A program made the translations under genes and the position numbers. From positions 1-32,822 of the forward strand of contig JAADFW010000041.1 of the NCBI GenBank assembly GCA_013152655.1: DNA of 32,822 bases, written 5' to 3'. The notes below the pieces were generated by a model. That model was not told the DNA's origin. It ran no database searches and was given only the letters and a program-made list of their open reading frames with translations. Positions 1 through 8,651 of this stretch are shown piece after piece (position 1 is the first letter of the stretch; each line of letters begins with the position of its first letter). The stretch comes from Chlorobiota bacterium. Lineage in GTDB: Bacteria > Bacteroidota > Bacteroidia > Bacteroidales > B39-G9.

Positions 1-147
1 CCTATAAGCCTCACAATATCTGATAGTTATGTCAATATTTTTAAGATCTTAGAAATGTCATAAATATCCTGCTTCAAAGAATATGAAAACCTGTTAAACT
101 TTAGGTTTGAGATTTTTTATATTTTTGCTTTTCAAATTTAGTTCAAA

Positions 148-849
148 ATGAATATTTTTTACACTACAAATATTAAAGGAAAGTATTATCAGCTTACTGA
201 AGAAGAATCGAAACATTGTATAAAAGTATTAAGGCTTTCAATGGGTGATAAAGTTCAATTAACCGACGGGAAAGGTTTTTTTTATATTGCAACCATCATA
301 CACGATCATCCAAAACATTGTAAAGTAGAAATAATTGAAACTATTAAAAAGCACAAACCGCGTGATGTATATATTCACATTGCAATTGCACCGACAAAAA
401 GTATGGAACGTTTTGAATGGTTTCTTGAAAAATCTACCGAAATTGGAATTGACGAAATTACTCCCATCATAACTGAAAGGTCGGAACGTAAGACAGTTCG
501 GCACGACCGTATGGAGAAAGTTCTGATCTCAGCCATGAAACAATCGCAAAAAGCATTTTTACCTAAATTAAACAAGTTAACTCCTTTTTACGATTTTATT
601 TCACACAATAATACTGCTACTAAATTTATTGCACATTGCGAACCAAGGGAAAAAATGCAACTAAAAAACATTACTGTCGTAAATAATGAAGTATTAGTTT
701 TAATTGGCCCTGAAGGTGATTTTTCTTCTGAAGAAATTAATAAAGCATTAGCAAATAACTTTATTGAAGTAAGTTTAAGCAATAACCGTTTAAGAACAGA
801 AACAGCAGGAATTGTGGCCTGCCATACCATTAATTTGTTATTCGAATAA
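148..849 (+). CDS. rsmE: 16S rRNA (uracil1498-N3)-methyltransferase RsmE
   Basis: 233 aa; motifs HCIKVLRLSMGD, EKSTEIGIDEITPIITERSER, LIGPEGDFSSEEI and LSNNRLRTETA are typical of RsmE/SPOUT family. Confidence 0.95.
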   Translation: MNIFYTTNIKGKYYQLTEEESKHCIKVLRLSMGDKVQLTDGKGFFYIATIIHDHPKHCKVEIIETIKKHKPRDVYIHIAIAPTKSMERFEWFLEKSTEIGIDEITPIITERSERKTVRHDRMEKVLISAMKQSQKAFLPKLNKLTPFYDFISHNNTATKFIAHCEPREKMQLKNITVVNNEVLVLIGPEGDFSSEEINKALANNFIEVSLSNNRLRTETAGIVACHTINLLFE

Positions 850-949
850 AATATTTATTATATTTGAATTGTAACAACTATACGTATCAAATCATAAGTC
901 AATATTGCCCAAAAGTTGTTTCTTTTATCTTAATAAATACATACTTGCA

Positions 950-1291
950 ATGCACGAAATGTCAATAGCAATGAATATTATTGATATAGCAATAGAACAA
1001 GCTAAAAAAGAAAAAGCAGATAGAATTGTTGAAGTTGAATTGGAAATAGGCACATTAGCAGGAATTGAATTTGAATCGCTGAATTTTGCAATGGAAATTT
1101 CTGTTAAAAACACAATGCTCGAAAAATCAGCAATTCACATTAATAAAATTCAAGCAATTGCCGAATGTATTGACTGTGGAAAGCGGTTTAAAACCGAAAA
1201 TTTATTTAATAATTGCCAAAAATGTAAAAGCTACAATACAAAACTAATTAAAGGAAAAGAATTAAAAGTAAAATCAATTGTAATAGACTAA
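950..1291 (+). CDS. hypA: Hydrogenase/urease nickel metallochaperone HypA
   Basis: The ORF track starts at 905, but MHEMSIAMNIIDIA at 950 is the canonical HypA N-terminus (His2 Ni ligand). CIDC...CQKC zinc motif present. Confidence 0.93.
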   Translation: MHEMSIAMNIIDIAIEQAKKEKADRIVEVELEIGTLAGIEFESLNFAMEISVKNTMLEKSAIHINKIQAIAECIDCGKRFKTENLFNNCQKCKSYNTKLIKGKELKVKSIVID

Positions 1292-1306
1292 TAAAAGGAG
1301 GTAAAA

Positions 1307-2155
1307 ATGTGCGATACATGTGGTTGCGGAAATACCGATGGTGTAAAAATAACAGTTCCCGGAGAGGGACAAAATCATGAACACAGTCATAGCCACGATG
1401 GCGGAAAAACTTTCCATGAGCATACACATAACCATGATGCAAAACATGGACATCAAGCAGAACATAACCACCATCATCATGGCCACGAGCACCATCATAG
1501 TGAATACGGTAACCGGAAAATTGAAATTGAAACTGATATTTTAAGTAAAAATAATTTGCTGGCCGAACGAAACAGGGGGTTCTTTGAAGCAAAGAAAGTA
1601 ATTGCATTAAACCTAATGAGTTCGCCCGGCTCAGGAAAAACCACCTTACTGGAAAAAACCATAAAAAACCTTATCGAAACACACCCGATAACAGTTATTG
1701 AAGGCGATCAGCAAACAATGAACGATGCTAAACGCATTGAATCTACCGGAGCACCGGTTGTGCAGGTAAATACCGGCAATGGTTGCCATCTTGATTCAGA
1801 CATGATTAATAAAGCAGTGAAAAAACTTAACATTAAAGAAAATTCATTTTTGTTTATCGAGAATGTTGGCAATCTGGTTTGTCCCTCTCTTTTTGATTTA
1901 GGCGAAGCTAAAAGAGTAGTTATTATTAGTGTAACCGAAGGTGATGACAAACCAATTAAATACCCGACAATGTTTGAAGGTGCTGACCTTTGCATAATAA
2001 ATAAGACAGACCTCCTGCCCTATGTTGATTTTGATGTAAAAAAAGCTAAAGAATATGCACTTCAGGTAAATCATCACCTTGAATTTATTGAGTTATCAGC
2101 CAAAACCCTTGATGGAATGGATAAGTGGATCAAGTGGTTAGATAATTTATTATAA
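1307..2155 (+). CDS. hypB: Hydrogenase nickel incorporation GTPase HypB with His-rich nickel-binding N-terminus
   Basis: MCDTCGCGN N-terminus, long His-rich stretch, P-loop SSPGSGKTTLLEKT, ENVGNLVCPS, NKTDLLPY. Confidence 0.96.
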   Translation: MCDTCGCGNTDGVKITVPGEGQNHEHSHSHDGGKTFHEHTHNHDAKHGHQAEHNHHHHGHEHHHSEYGNRKIEIETDILSKNNLLAERNRGFFEAKKVIALNLMSSPGSGKTTLLEKTIKNLIETHPITVIEGDQQTMNDAKRIESTGAPVVQVNTGNGCHLDSDMINKAVKKLNIKENSFLFIENVGNLVCPSLFDLGEAKRVVIISVTEGDDKPIKYPTMFEGADLCIINKTDLLPYVDFDVKKAKEYALQVNHHLEFIELSAKTLDGMDKWIKWLDNLL

Positions 2156-2247
2156 ACTACTTGAACAATAACAGCGCGAGAGGAAAGTCTTTACTTTTTG
2201 ATAACTAAATTGCATTAATTTGTCAATTTAAAATTTGCAAAGATTTG

Positions 2248-2706
2248 TTATACTCCAATCAACTCAAAAATCTTTTTATGAACTTCAGGAATACTTTTTT
2301 CAACTTCTTCTGATAATTCCATATTTACAGTTTGGCAATCCATAATATCAACCACAATCAGGTCAATATCTGGCAAATCGCCTAACAACTCAGCCGATTG
2401 CATTAAATCACGCAACCCAATATCGTGCGAAGTTAATGAATTTGGAAAATCAGAAGCAAACTTAGGTTTTATTACCCGCACATTTCCAACTTTGTCTTTT
2501 GTAAGGGTAGCATCAATCAATACAAATTTTTCATAATCGCTAAATAAGTGCAATAAATGAAATCCGCCTGTTCCTCCGTCAATAACATCCACATTATCGG
2601 GCAGTTTACTTTTATCAATTCGTTCAACAACCCTTACTCCTACACCTTCATCCTTCATAAGTATATTTCCTAAACCCAGTATTAAAGTTTTTCTTATGGC
2701 TTTCAT
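2248..2706 (-). CDS. Hydrogenase maturation protease (HyaD/HybD/HoxW family)
   Basis: TLILGLGNILMKDEGVGVRVVERI N-terminus and ...IDGGTGGFHLLHLF... typical of the Ni-Fe hydrogenase maturation endopeptidase family. Confidence 0.9.
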   Translation of the reverse strand: MKAIRKTLILGLGNILMKDEGVGVRVVERIDKSKLPDNVDVIDGGTGGFHLLHLFSDYEKFVLIDATLTKDKVGNVRVIKPKFASDFPNSLTSHDIGLRDLMQSAELLGDLPDIDLIVVDIMDCQTVNMELSEEVEKSIPEVHKKIFELIGV

Positions 2707-2777
2707 AATTGTAATATGATTGATTTATCGAAATATACTAAAATATGCTAATTTTAAAGCATTAATTATAAAAGCTA

Positions 2778-4586
2778 TTGAAAGATATAAATAAAAATAT
2801 CGATTATTTAAAATCGCTAATTGATGTATTGCCACATAAACCGGGTGTTTATCAATATTTTGATGAAAATGAAAAAATTCTTTATGTTGGTAAAGCAAAA
2901 AACCTGAAAAAAAGAGTTTCATCCTATTTCACAAAAAGCCACGATAGCAATAAAACAAAAGTGCTGGTTAAGAGAATTGCCAATATAAGGCATATTGTTG
3001 TTGACCGTGAAGAAGATGCTTTGCTATTAGAAAACAACCTGATAAAAAAATATCAGCCACGTTATAATGTCATGCTTAAAGATGACAAGTCGTTTCCCTG
3101 GATATGTATTAAAAAGGAGCGATACCCCAGAGTTTTTATGACCCGCAAATTAATAAGAGACGGGTCGGAATATTATGGCCCATATACTTCAGTCAGAATG
3201 GTAAAACTGGTATTGGATTTAATCAGGCATCTTTATCCATTGCGTAATTGCAATTTAAATTTAAGCCAGGAGAACATTGATAACCTGAAATTTAAGGAGT
3301 GCCTGGAATTTCACTTAGAAAATTGCAAAGCACCCTGCATTGGGAAACAAAAAGTTGAAGAATATGACAACAATATAAATGAAATTAGAACTATATTAAA
3401 AGGAAATTTGCAAAGTGTTAAATCTTACTTATCCGATTTAATGAATAAATATGCTAAAGATTATGCATATGAAGAAGCGCAACAAATAAAAGAAAAAATT
3501 GAAATAATTGACCAATACCAAAGTAAGTCAACTATTGTAAACCCTAAAATAAACAATATAGATGTCTATTCAATAATTGATGATGAAAAATCTGCTTATA
3601 TTAATTTCATAAAAGTGGTAAACGGTGCTATTATCCAGGCACATACAATTGAAATTAAAAAGAAACTAAGTGAAACGGTTAAGGAACTGTTACCTATTGC
3701 AATTATTGATATTCGCCAAAAAGTAAATAGTAACTCAAAAGAAATTGTTATACCATTTTCAATTGACTACGGCTTTTCCAATGTTAAATTCACCATTCCG
3801 CAACGGGGTGACAAAAAGCAATTACTTGAACTTTCAGAACGTAATGCAAAATATTATCGTTTTGAAAAAATGAAATATATTGAAAAAGCAAATCCTCAAA
3901 AAAAAGTTAACCGTATTATGGAAACTATGAAAAAAGATTTGCACCTGAAAGAAAAGCCAGTTCATATTGAAGGATTCGATAATTCAAATATACAAGGGAC
4001 AAATCCGGTTGCAGCGTGTGTTGTTTTTAAAAACGGGAAACCACAAAAAAGTGAATACAGAAAATTTAATATAAAAACAGTAGTGGGGGCTAATGATTTT
4101 GCTTCAATGGAAGAAATTATTTTCCGCCGTTATAACCGGTTGTTAAATGAAAAAAAAACGTTGCCTCAACTTATTGTTATTGATGGTGGAAAAGGACAAC
4201 TTAGTGCAGCCGTTAATAGTCTTAATAAATTAAAATTAATGGGTAAAATAGCTATAATTGGTATTGCCAAAAAACTGGAAGAAATCTATTTTCCGGGTGA
4301 TTCCATTCCGCTTTATTTAGACAAAAACTCAGAAACTTTAAAAGTTATTCAACATATTCGTAACGAATCGCACCGTTTTGGAATTACTTTTCACAGAAAT
4401 AAAAGGCAAAAATCTGCTATAAAATCAGAGTTGGAAAATATTAGCGGTATTGGAGAAAAAACAATTCAGGTATTACTTAAAAAATTTAAGTCAATAAAAA
4501 ATATACGTGAAGCAAATATGGAAGAACTGGTTAGGCATATTGGCAAGTCAAAAGCTAATTTGATAAAAAAATACTTCCAACACTAA
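2778..4586 (+). CDS. uvrC: Excinuclease ABC subunit C (UvrC), TTG start
   Basis: PHKPGVYQYFDENEKILYVGKAKNLKKRVSSYF GIY-YIG domain; HIEGFDNSNIQGTNPVAACVVF; C-terminal HhH ENISGIGEKTIQVLL. Start codon at 2778 is TTG. Confidence 0.96.
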   Translation: MKDINKNIDYLKSLIDVLPHKPGVYQYFDENEKILYVGKAKNLKKRVSSYFTKSHDSNKTKVLVKRIANIRHIVVDREEDALLLENNLIKKYQPRYNVMLKDDKSFPWICIKKERYPRVFMTRKLIRDGSEYYGPYTSVRMVKLVLDLIRHLYPLRNCNLNLSQENIDNLKFKECLEFHLENCKAPCIGKQKVEEYDNNINEIRTILKGNLQSVKSYLSDLMNKYAKDYAYEEAQQIKEKIEIIDQYQSKSTIVNPKINNIDVYSIIDDEKSAYINFIKVVNGAIIQAHTIEIKKKLSETVKELLPIAIIDIRQKVNSNSKEIVIPFSIDYGFSNVKFTIPQRGDKKQLLELSERNAKYYRFEKMKYIEKANPQKKVNRIMETMKKDLHLKEKPVHIEGFDNSNIQGTNPVAACVVFKNGKPQKSEYRKFNIKTVVGANDFASMEEIIFRRYNRLLNEKKTLPQLIVIDGGKGQLSAAVNSLNKLKLMGKIAIIGIAKKLEEIYFPGDSIPLYLDKNSETLKVIQHIRNESHRFGITFHRNKRQKSAIKSELENISGIGEKTIQVLLKKFKSIKNIREANMEELVRHIGKSKANLIKKYFQH

Positions 4587-4700
4587 TAGTCTTTACTTAA
4601 TCTAAAAAAATTATTTTAACCATTTATAATTCTTTTTAGGCTATTCATATATAATTTATCTCTAATTATGTAAAATTGTTCTAAATAGTTTAAAATGTTT

Positions 4701-4708
4701 TATATTTG
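4701..4708 (+). promoter_or_regulatory. Putative Bacteroidota -7 promoter element TATATTTG (TAnnTTTG) with an upstream TTG at 4676-4678
   Basis: Matches TAnnTTTG consensus upstream of the lipoprotein gene at 4749; spacing is 22 nt. Confidence 0.5.
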
Positions 4709-4748
4709 CATAATTCCAATTATGTATTAATTAAAAAATTCAACAAAA

Positions 4749-5606
4749 ATGAAGAAATTAAGTTATTTATTAAGTTTATTAGTAATTATGGCATTGTGGG
4801 TAGCATCTTGTACAACCGAAGAAGAAGGTGTTGCACCTACCATTACAGTTACACCAACCTCTGCTGAAGCTTCAGTTGGAGAAGAAGTACAATTTACAGT
4901 TTCAGTAAGTGCCGATGCAGAATTAAAAAGTATTACAGCAGTAGTTGATCCTTACGCTACTTTTCCTGATACTTTATTTGACAAAGGAAAACACACTGCT
5001 TCTATAAATTATATTTATGCTGTTCCTTCAAGTGCTGCTGCAGGTACTGCTCATACCATTACATGGACAGCTGAAGACGTTGACGGCTTAACCAGTACTA
5101 CAACTGCTACAATAAATATTATTGCAGGTGCAGGGTCAATCAATACTTATACTACAGTATTATTAGGAGCCGACCAAAATGCAAATGCAGGAAGCTTTTA
5201 TGCAACAGCTACAAATACAGTTTATACTGTTTCTGAAGCAATGACAAACCAGGATAATGTAGATTTTATATATTATTATGGAAGTACTAATGGTTCTACT
5301 GTTGCTGCTCCAAATGATGCAGGTGTTGCACAGTTTAATGTTTATAGTTTAGCCAACTGGACAACTAAGAATGCTACTAAATTTAAAGCTACTTCTGTAA
5401 GTACTTCAGATTTTGATGCTATGACTGATGATGCAACCATTGTAACTGAGGCAGATGGTGCAAGTGAAACAAGTGCAACTCAGCTTTCATCAGGCAATGT
5501 ATTTGCTTTTGTAACAACAGCAGGCAAAAAAGGATTAGTAAAAGTTGGTGCTATAACTACAGGTAGAGATGGAGATATTACTTTAACAGTAAAAGTTCAA
5601 GAATAA
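4749..5606 (+). CDS. Surface lipoprotein with Ig-like N-terminal region, function unknown
   Basis: Signal peptide with lipobox-like VASC; Ig-like repeat composition (TITVTPTSAEASVGEEVQFTVSVSA); Thr/Ala-rich. Confidence 0.7.
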   Translation: MKKLSYLLSLLVIMALWVASCTTEEEGVAPTITVTPTSAEASVGEEVQFTVSVSADAELKSITAVVDPYATFPDTLFDKGKHTASINYIYAVPSSAAAGTAHTITWTAEDVDGLTSTTTATINIIAGAGSINTYTTVLLGADQNANAGSFYATATNTVYTVSEAMTNQDNVDFIYYYGSTNGSTVAAPNDAGVAQFNVYSLANWTTKNATKFKATSVSTSDFDAMTDDATIVTEADGASETSATQLSSGNVFAFVTTAGKKGLVKVGAITTGRDGDITLTVKVQE

Positions 5607-5627
5607 ATAATTAAATTCCACATATAT

Positions 5628-5657
5628 AAAGCCCATTCTTAACGGATGGGCTTTTTT
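5628..5657 (+). terminator. Rho-independent terminator
   Basis: AAAGCCCAT-TCTTAACGG-ATGGGCTTTTTT: 9-bp stem plus T-tract directly after the stop of the 4749-5606 CDS. Confidence 0.85.
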
Positions 5658-5788
5658 ATTTTCATCTGTTTTGCAAACATTTCAGTTTTGCTTTATCAAT
5701 CATTTTGTTTATAAATTGGTTTTTTCATTTATTTAGTATAATTTGAACTTCAGTTTAACTAACAATTTTTTAACCAAATTTTACTATC

Positions 5789-6373
5789 ATGAAACTTACA
5801 ATTAAACATCAGGAAAGTTTTTCGCGCGGTGAGCTTTTATTGCGTACATTTTTTGGATGGATTTACATTTTAATTCCACATGGTTTTATACTGGCCTTCT
5901 TAGGAATTTGGTCGTGTATTTTAACATTTATATCTTTTTGGGCTATTCTGTTTACAGGAAAATACCCGAAAAGTTTTTTTGAATACCAGGTTAACTTGCA
6001 AAAATGGGCACTAAGAGTAAACTCAAGAATGTATAATTTAGCTGACGGGTATCCTGCTTTCGGCTTAAAAGCTAATGATGAACACACTGATTTAGAAATA
6101 CCTTATCCTGAAAATTTAAACAGGGGAATGGTTTTAGTAAAATTCTTTTTTGGTGCTATTTACGTAATAATCCCTCATTTGTTCCTATTGTTTTTTAAAG
6201 CTATTGCAGTATGCGTAATAGCATTTTTAGCTTGGTGGGTTGTCTTGTTTACAGGAAATTATCCAAAATCGTGGCATGCTTTTAATGTCAGGCTTTTCCG
6301 CTGGCAAACAAGAATAAACTTATATTTAACATTTATGACAGATGAATATCCTCCGTTTAACGGGAAAGAATAG
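5789..6373 (+). CDS. Membrane protein with two tandem DUF4389-like domains
   Basis: Internal duplication: RGELLLRTFFGWIYILIPHGFIL...LFTGKYPKSFFEYQVNLQKWALRVNSRMYNLADGYPAF versus RGMVLVKFFFGAIYVIIPHLFLL...LFTGNYPKSWHAFNVRLFRWQTRINLYLTFMTDEYPPF. Confidence 0.75.
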   Translation: MKLTIKHQESFSRGELLLRTFFGWIYILIPHGFILAFLGIWSCILTFISFWAILFTGKYPKSFFEYQVNLQKWALRVNSRMYNLADGYPAFGLKANDEHTDLEIPYPENLNRGMVLVKFFFGAIYVIIPHLFLLFFKAIAVCVIAFLAWWVVLFTGNYPKSWHAFNVRLFRWQTRINLYLTFMTDEYPPFNGKE

Positions 6374-6407
6374 CTATTAACTTAGTTATTAATTAAGCAA
6401 TAATATT

Positions 6408-6456
6408 AGCCATTGAGAAAGATTATTTCACATTACATTTTCTCAATGGCTTTTTT
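6408..6456 (+). terminator. Terminator-like hairpin, 13-bp stem plus T6
   Basis: AGCCATTGAGAAA (6408-6420) pairs with TTTCTCAATGGCT (6439-6451), followed by T-tract. The right arm overlaps the REase 3' codons on the - strand. Confidence 0.65.
6427..6456. repeat. Left copy of 30-bp direct repeat flanking the R-M module
   Basis: TTCACATTACATTTTCTCAATGGCTTTTTT, identical to 8614-8643. Confidence 0.93.
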
Positions 6457-7158
6457 CAATCGCTCAATTTCTATTCTTATTTCGTCAATTACTTCTTTGT
6501 TTTTAATAATTTTCTTATCACCGGTTCGAGTTGAAAAAACTACAAAAACTTTCCCACCATATTTATTTTCAAAGTCTTGAAAACTTGCACTCATTCTTTC
6601 CGTAATCTTGTAATTTCCAAAATTTGCATTTGCAGTAATTGGCTTAATTTGAATACCAAAATACTTGTTTCCAACTTTTCCAAGATAATCAATATCACCG
6701 GCGTGGTCTAATTCAGGGTCGCTTTCTTCAAACTCTATTTCCGGGAATATTTTTGCAAGTCCATCATTTATTACTGATTTTTCAAGTAAAAAGCCATCAT
6801 AAGTACGAACAATTGTGACTTCGTAAATGTAATCTTTGCAATCTTGCAATGTTAAATCTTCAAAAGCTGCTGTCCACTCAGGAATAACTACTTCTGTTAT
6901 TTTAGCATAGAGTCTTTCACCAAGTTCGTCTAATGTTTCTTTCGTTATTTTGACACTGTCTTTTTTCTTTGTGTAAGCTTTCTTAAAATAAAAATCTTCC
7001 CATTCTTTAAATGCTTTTGGTTGACATTCACGGATTAGAGCCATTACAGCATCAACTTTATTCGGCCTTGTAAGTTGATAGGTATTGCTTGCATAGTTCA
7101 ATACTTTTTCCTTTTTGCCAAAAGGCTTTGCATATTTTTTAAACTCCTTATTTGCCAT
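6433..7158 (-). CDS. Type II restriction endonuclease, putative MjaI-like family
   Basis: Overlaps the MTase stop as TAATG (translational coupling). PD-(D/E)xK-like pattern ELDHAGDIDYLG...YFGIQIKP. MjaI-like assignment is from memory of family features. Confidence 0.7.
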   Translation of the reverse strand: MANKEFKKYAKPFGKKEKVLNYASNTYQLTRPNKVDAVMALIRECQPKAFKEWEDFYFKKAYTKKKDSVKITKETLDELGERLYAKITEVVIPEWTAAFEDLTLQDCKDYIYEVTIVRTYDGFLLEKSVINDGLAKIFPEIEFEESDPELDHAGDIDYLGKVGNKYFGIQIKPITANANFGNYKITERMSASFQDFENKYGGKVFVVFSTRTGDKKIIKNKEVIDEIRIEIERLKKAIEKM

Positions 7159-8456
7159 TATACAGTTTCATTGCCTAAATACATAAATTTTTCTTTGTTC
7201 TTATAATTAAATGCCAAATCAGCATCTGCAAAACCATTTTTTATCAGGTGAGCATTAAGGAATGTTTTATTTTTTAAATACAAATAAACCATTAAATGGT
7301 TATTCTCATCATGTTTGGTTTCATCATATTTTAGAAAAACTTTTTGTCCTTTTGTTTTGAGCTGCAAAAATTCAATGGCTTTTCCATTACCTTCCTTTTT
7401 TTCTTTAACTCCAATAAGGCGAACAATCAAACCATTATTTAGTTTTATTAGTTCAGGACTAATAATTTCTTTTATTGAATAATATTCTTCTCTTTTGGCC
7501 GAACCATTTTGGTCAATTTTTGAACCGAATTGAAGTTTCTTAGGGTCTGTCTTTTTATCAAAATTATGAAAATCTTTAAAAATATATGGTAGTTCTTTTA
7601 TTTCATTCTTAAAGTTAATATTTAGCTTTTCTTGTTTTATAAAATTATAGTCAGAATTAAAAATATCACTTTGATTTATCTCTAACTTTTTTTCAATGTA
7701 AGGTATAAATTCAGGGTTCATTTCATAACCCACAGAATTTCTATTTAATTTTTTTGCTGCAAGTGAAGTTGTTCCACTTCCAAGAAAAGGGTCAAGGACA
7801 GTGTCGTCAACAAATGAAAACATTTTTATAAGCCTTTTAGGCAATTCTTCCGGAAACATTGCAATATGTCCGTCTTGCCTTGCTCCGCCAAAGTTCCAAT
7901 GGCCATCAAAATATGTTTTCCACTCTTCTTTTGTCATTTTTGACTGTTCCTTAATTTCCTTACTTGGTTTTATTGGTGTCCCCAGTTTCTTAAACAATAA
8001 GATAAATTCGTAATCAATTGACAAGATACCATTTCTTGGTGTTGGATAACTACCCATTAACGAAGCTCCGCCAGTAGTGTTTGATGTGGTTTTTTTCTGC
8101 CAAATTATTGCACCCATATAATCAAAGCCAATAGCTTCGCAGAATTTTATTATTTCTGTTCTTATTGGAATTACTTTGTATCTACCATAATATACTGCTC
8201 TGGCAAATTGGTCTCCAATATTTACACATAAACGACAACCATTATTTAGAACTCTATAACTTTCTTTCCAAACAAGGTTTAAGTTATTAATGTATTCTTC
8301 ATAACTGTCATTATATCCAATTTGGTTTTCTGTTCCATAATCTTTTAATTGCCAGTACGGTGGTGATGTAATAACCAAATCAACTGATTTATCTTCTAAT
8401 TCAGCCATTTTACGGCTGTCTCCATTTATAATTTTATGTTTCGTTTTAAAACTCAT
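7158..8456 (-). CDS. Site-specific DNA methyltransferase (N4-cytosine type) with C-terminal SNase-like domain
   Basis: TSPPYWQLKDYGTENQIG (SPPYW catalytic motif), VLDPFLGSGTTSLAAKKLNRNSVGYEMNPEF SAM-binding motif. C-terminal GLIVRLIGVKEK...AIEFLQLKTKGQKVFLKYD...VYLYLKNKTFLNAHLIKNGFADADL resembles the staphylococcal nuclease fold. Confidence 0.88.
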   Translation of the reverse strand: MSFKTKHKIINGDSRKMAELEDKSVDLVITSPPYWQLKDYGTENQIGYNDSYEEYINNLNLVWKESYRVLNNGCRLCVNIGDQFARAVYYGRYKVIPIRTEIIKFCEAIGFDYMGAIIWQKKTTSNTTGGASLMGSYPTPRNGILSIDYEFILLFKKLGTPIKPSKEIKEQSKMTKEEWKTYFDGHWNFGGARQDGHIAMFPEELPKRLIKMFSFVDDTVLDPFLGSGTTSLAAKKLNRNSVGYEMNPEFIPYIEKKLEINQSDIFNSDYNFIKQEKLNINFKNEIKELPYIFKDFHNFDKKTDPKKLQFGSKIDQNGSAKREEYYSIKEIISPELIKLNNGLIVRLIGVKEKKEGNGKAIEFLQLKTKGQKVFLKYDETKHDENNHLMVYLYLKNKTFLNAHLIKNGFADADLAFNYKNKEKFMYLGNETV

Positions 8457-8613
8457 TTATCTATCCGTATAATTTAAAATATAAAGATAATCATTGTATT
8501 TTTCGCTGTGAAATTTATTTTCCGCTACTGTTTCATTAACTTGCTATTAATTAGTACCAAAAAGAAAACTCATCATTTTAAGTCTTTGATAAATTTATTT
8601 CATTTCATTTCAC

Positions 8614-8643
8614 TTCACATTACATTTTCTCAATGGCTTTTTT
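8614..8643. repeat. Right copy of 30-bp direct repeat flanking the R-M module
   Basis: Identical to 6427-6456; followed by two further T residues before TCTCC. Confidence 0.93.
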
Positions 8644-8651
8644 TTCTCCTT

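Noticed and set aside
905-949. N-terminal extension of HypA in the ORF track (MPKSCFFYLNKYILA)
   Set aside because: Conserved HypA begins MHEMS at 950; the extension lacks family support.
1248-1607. Antisense ORFs (119 and 74 aa, - strand) over the hypB His-rich region
   Set aside because: They mirror the His-codon repeats of hypB on the opposite strand; hypB itself is unambiguous.
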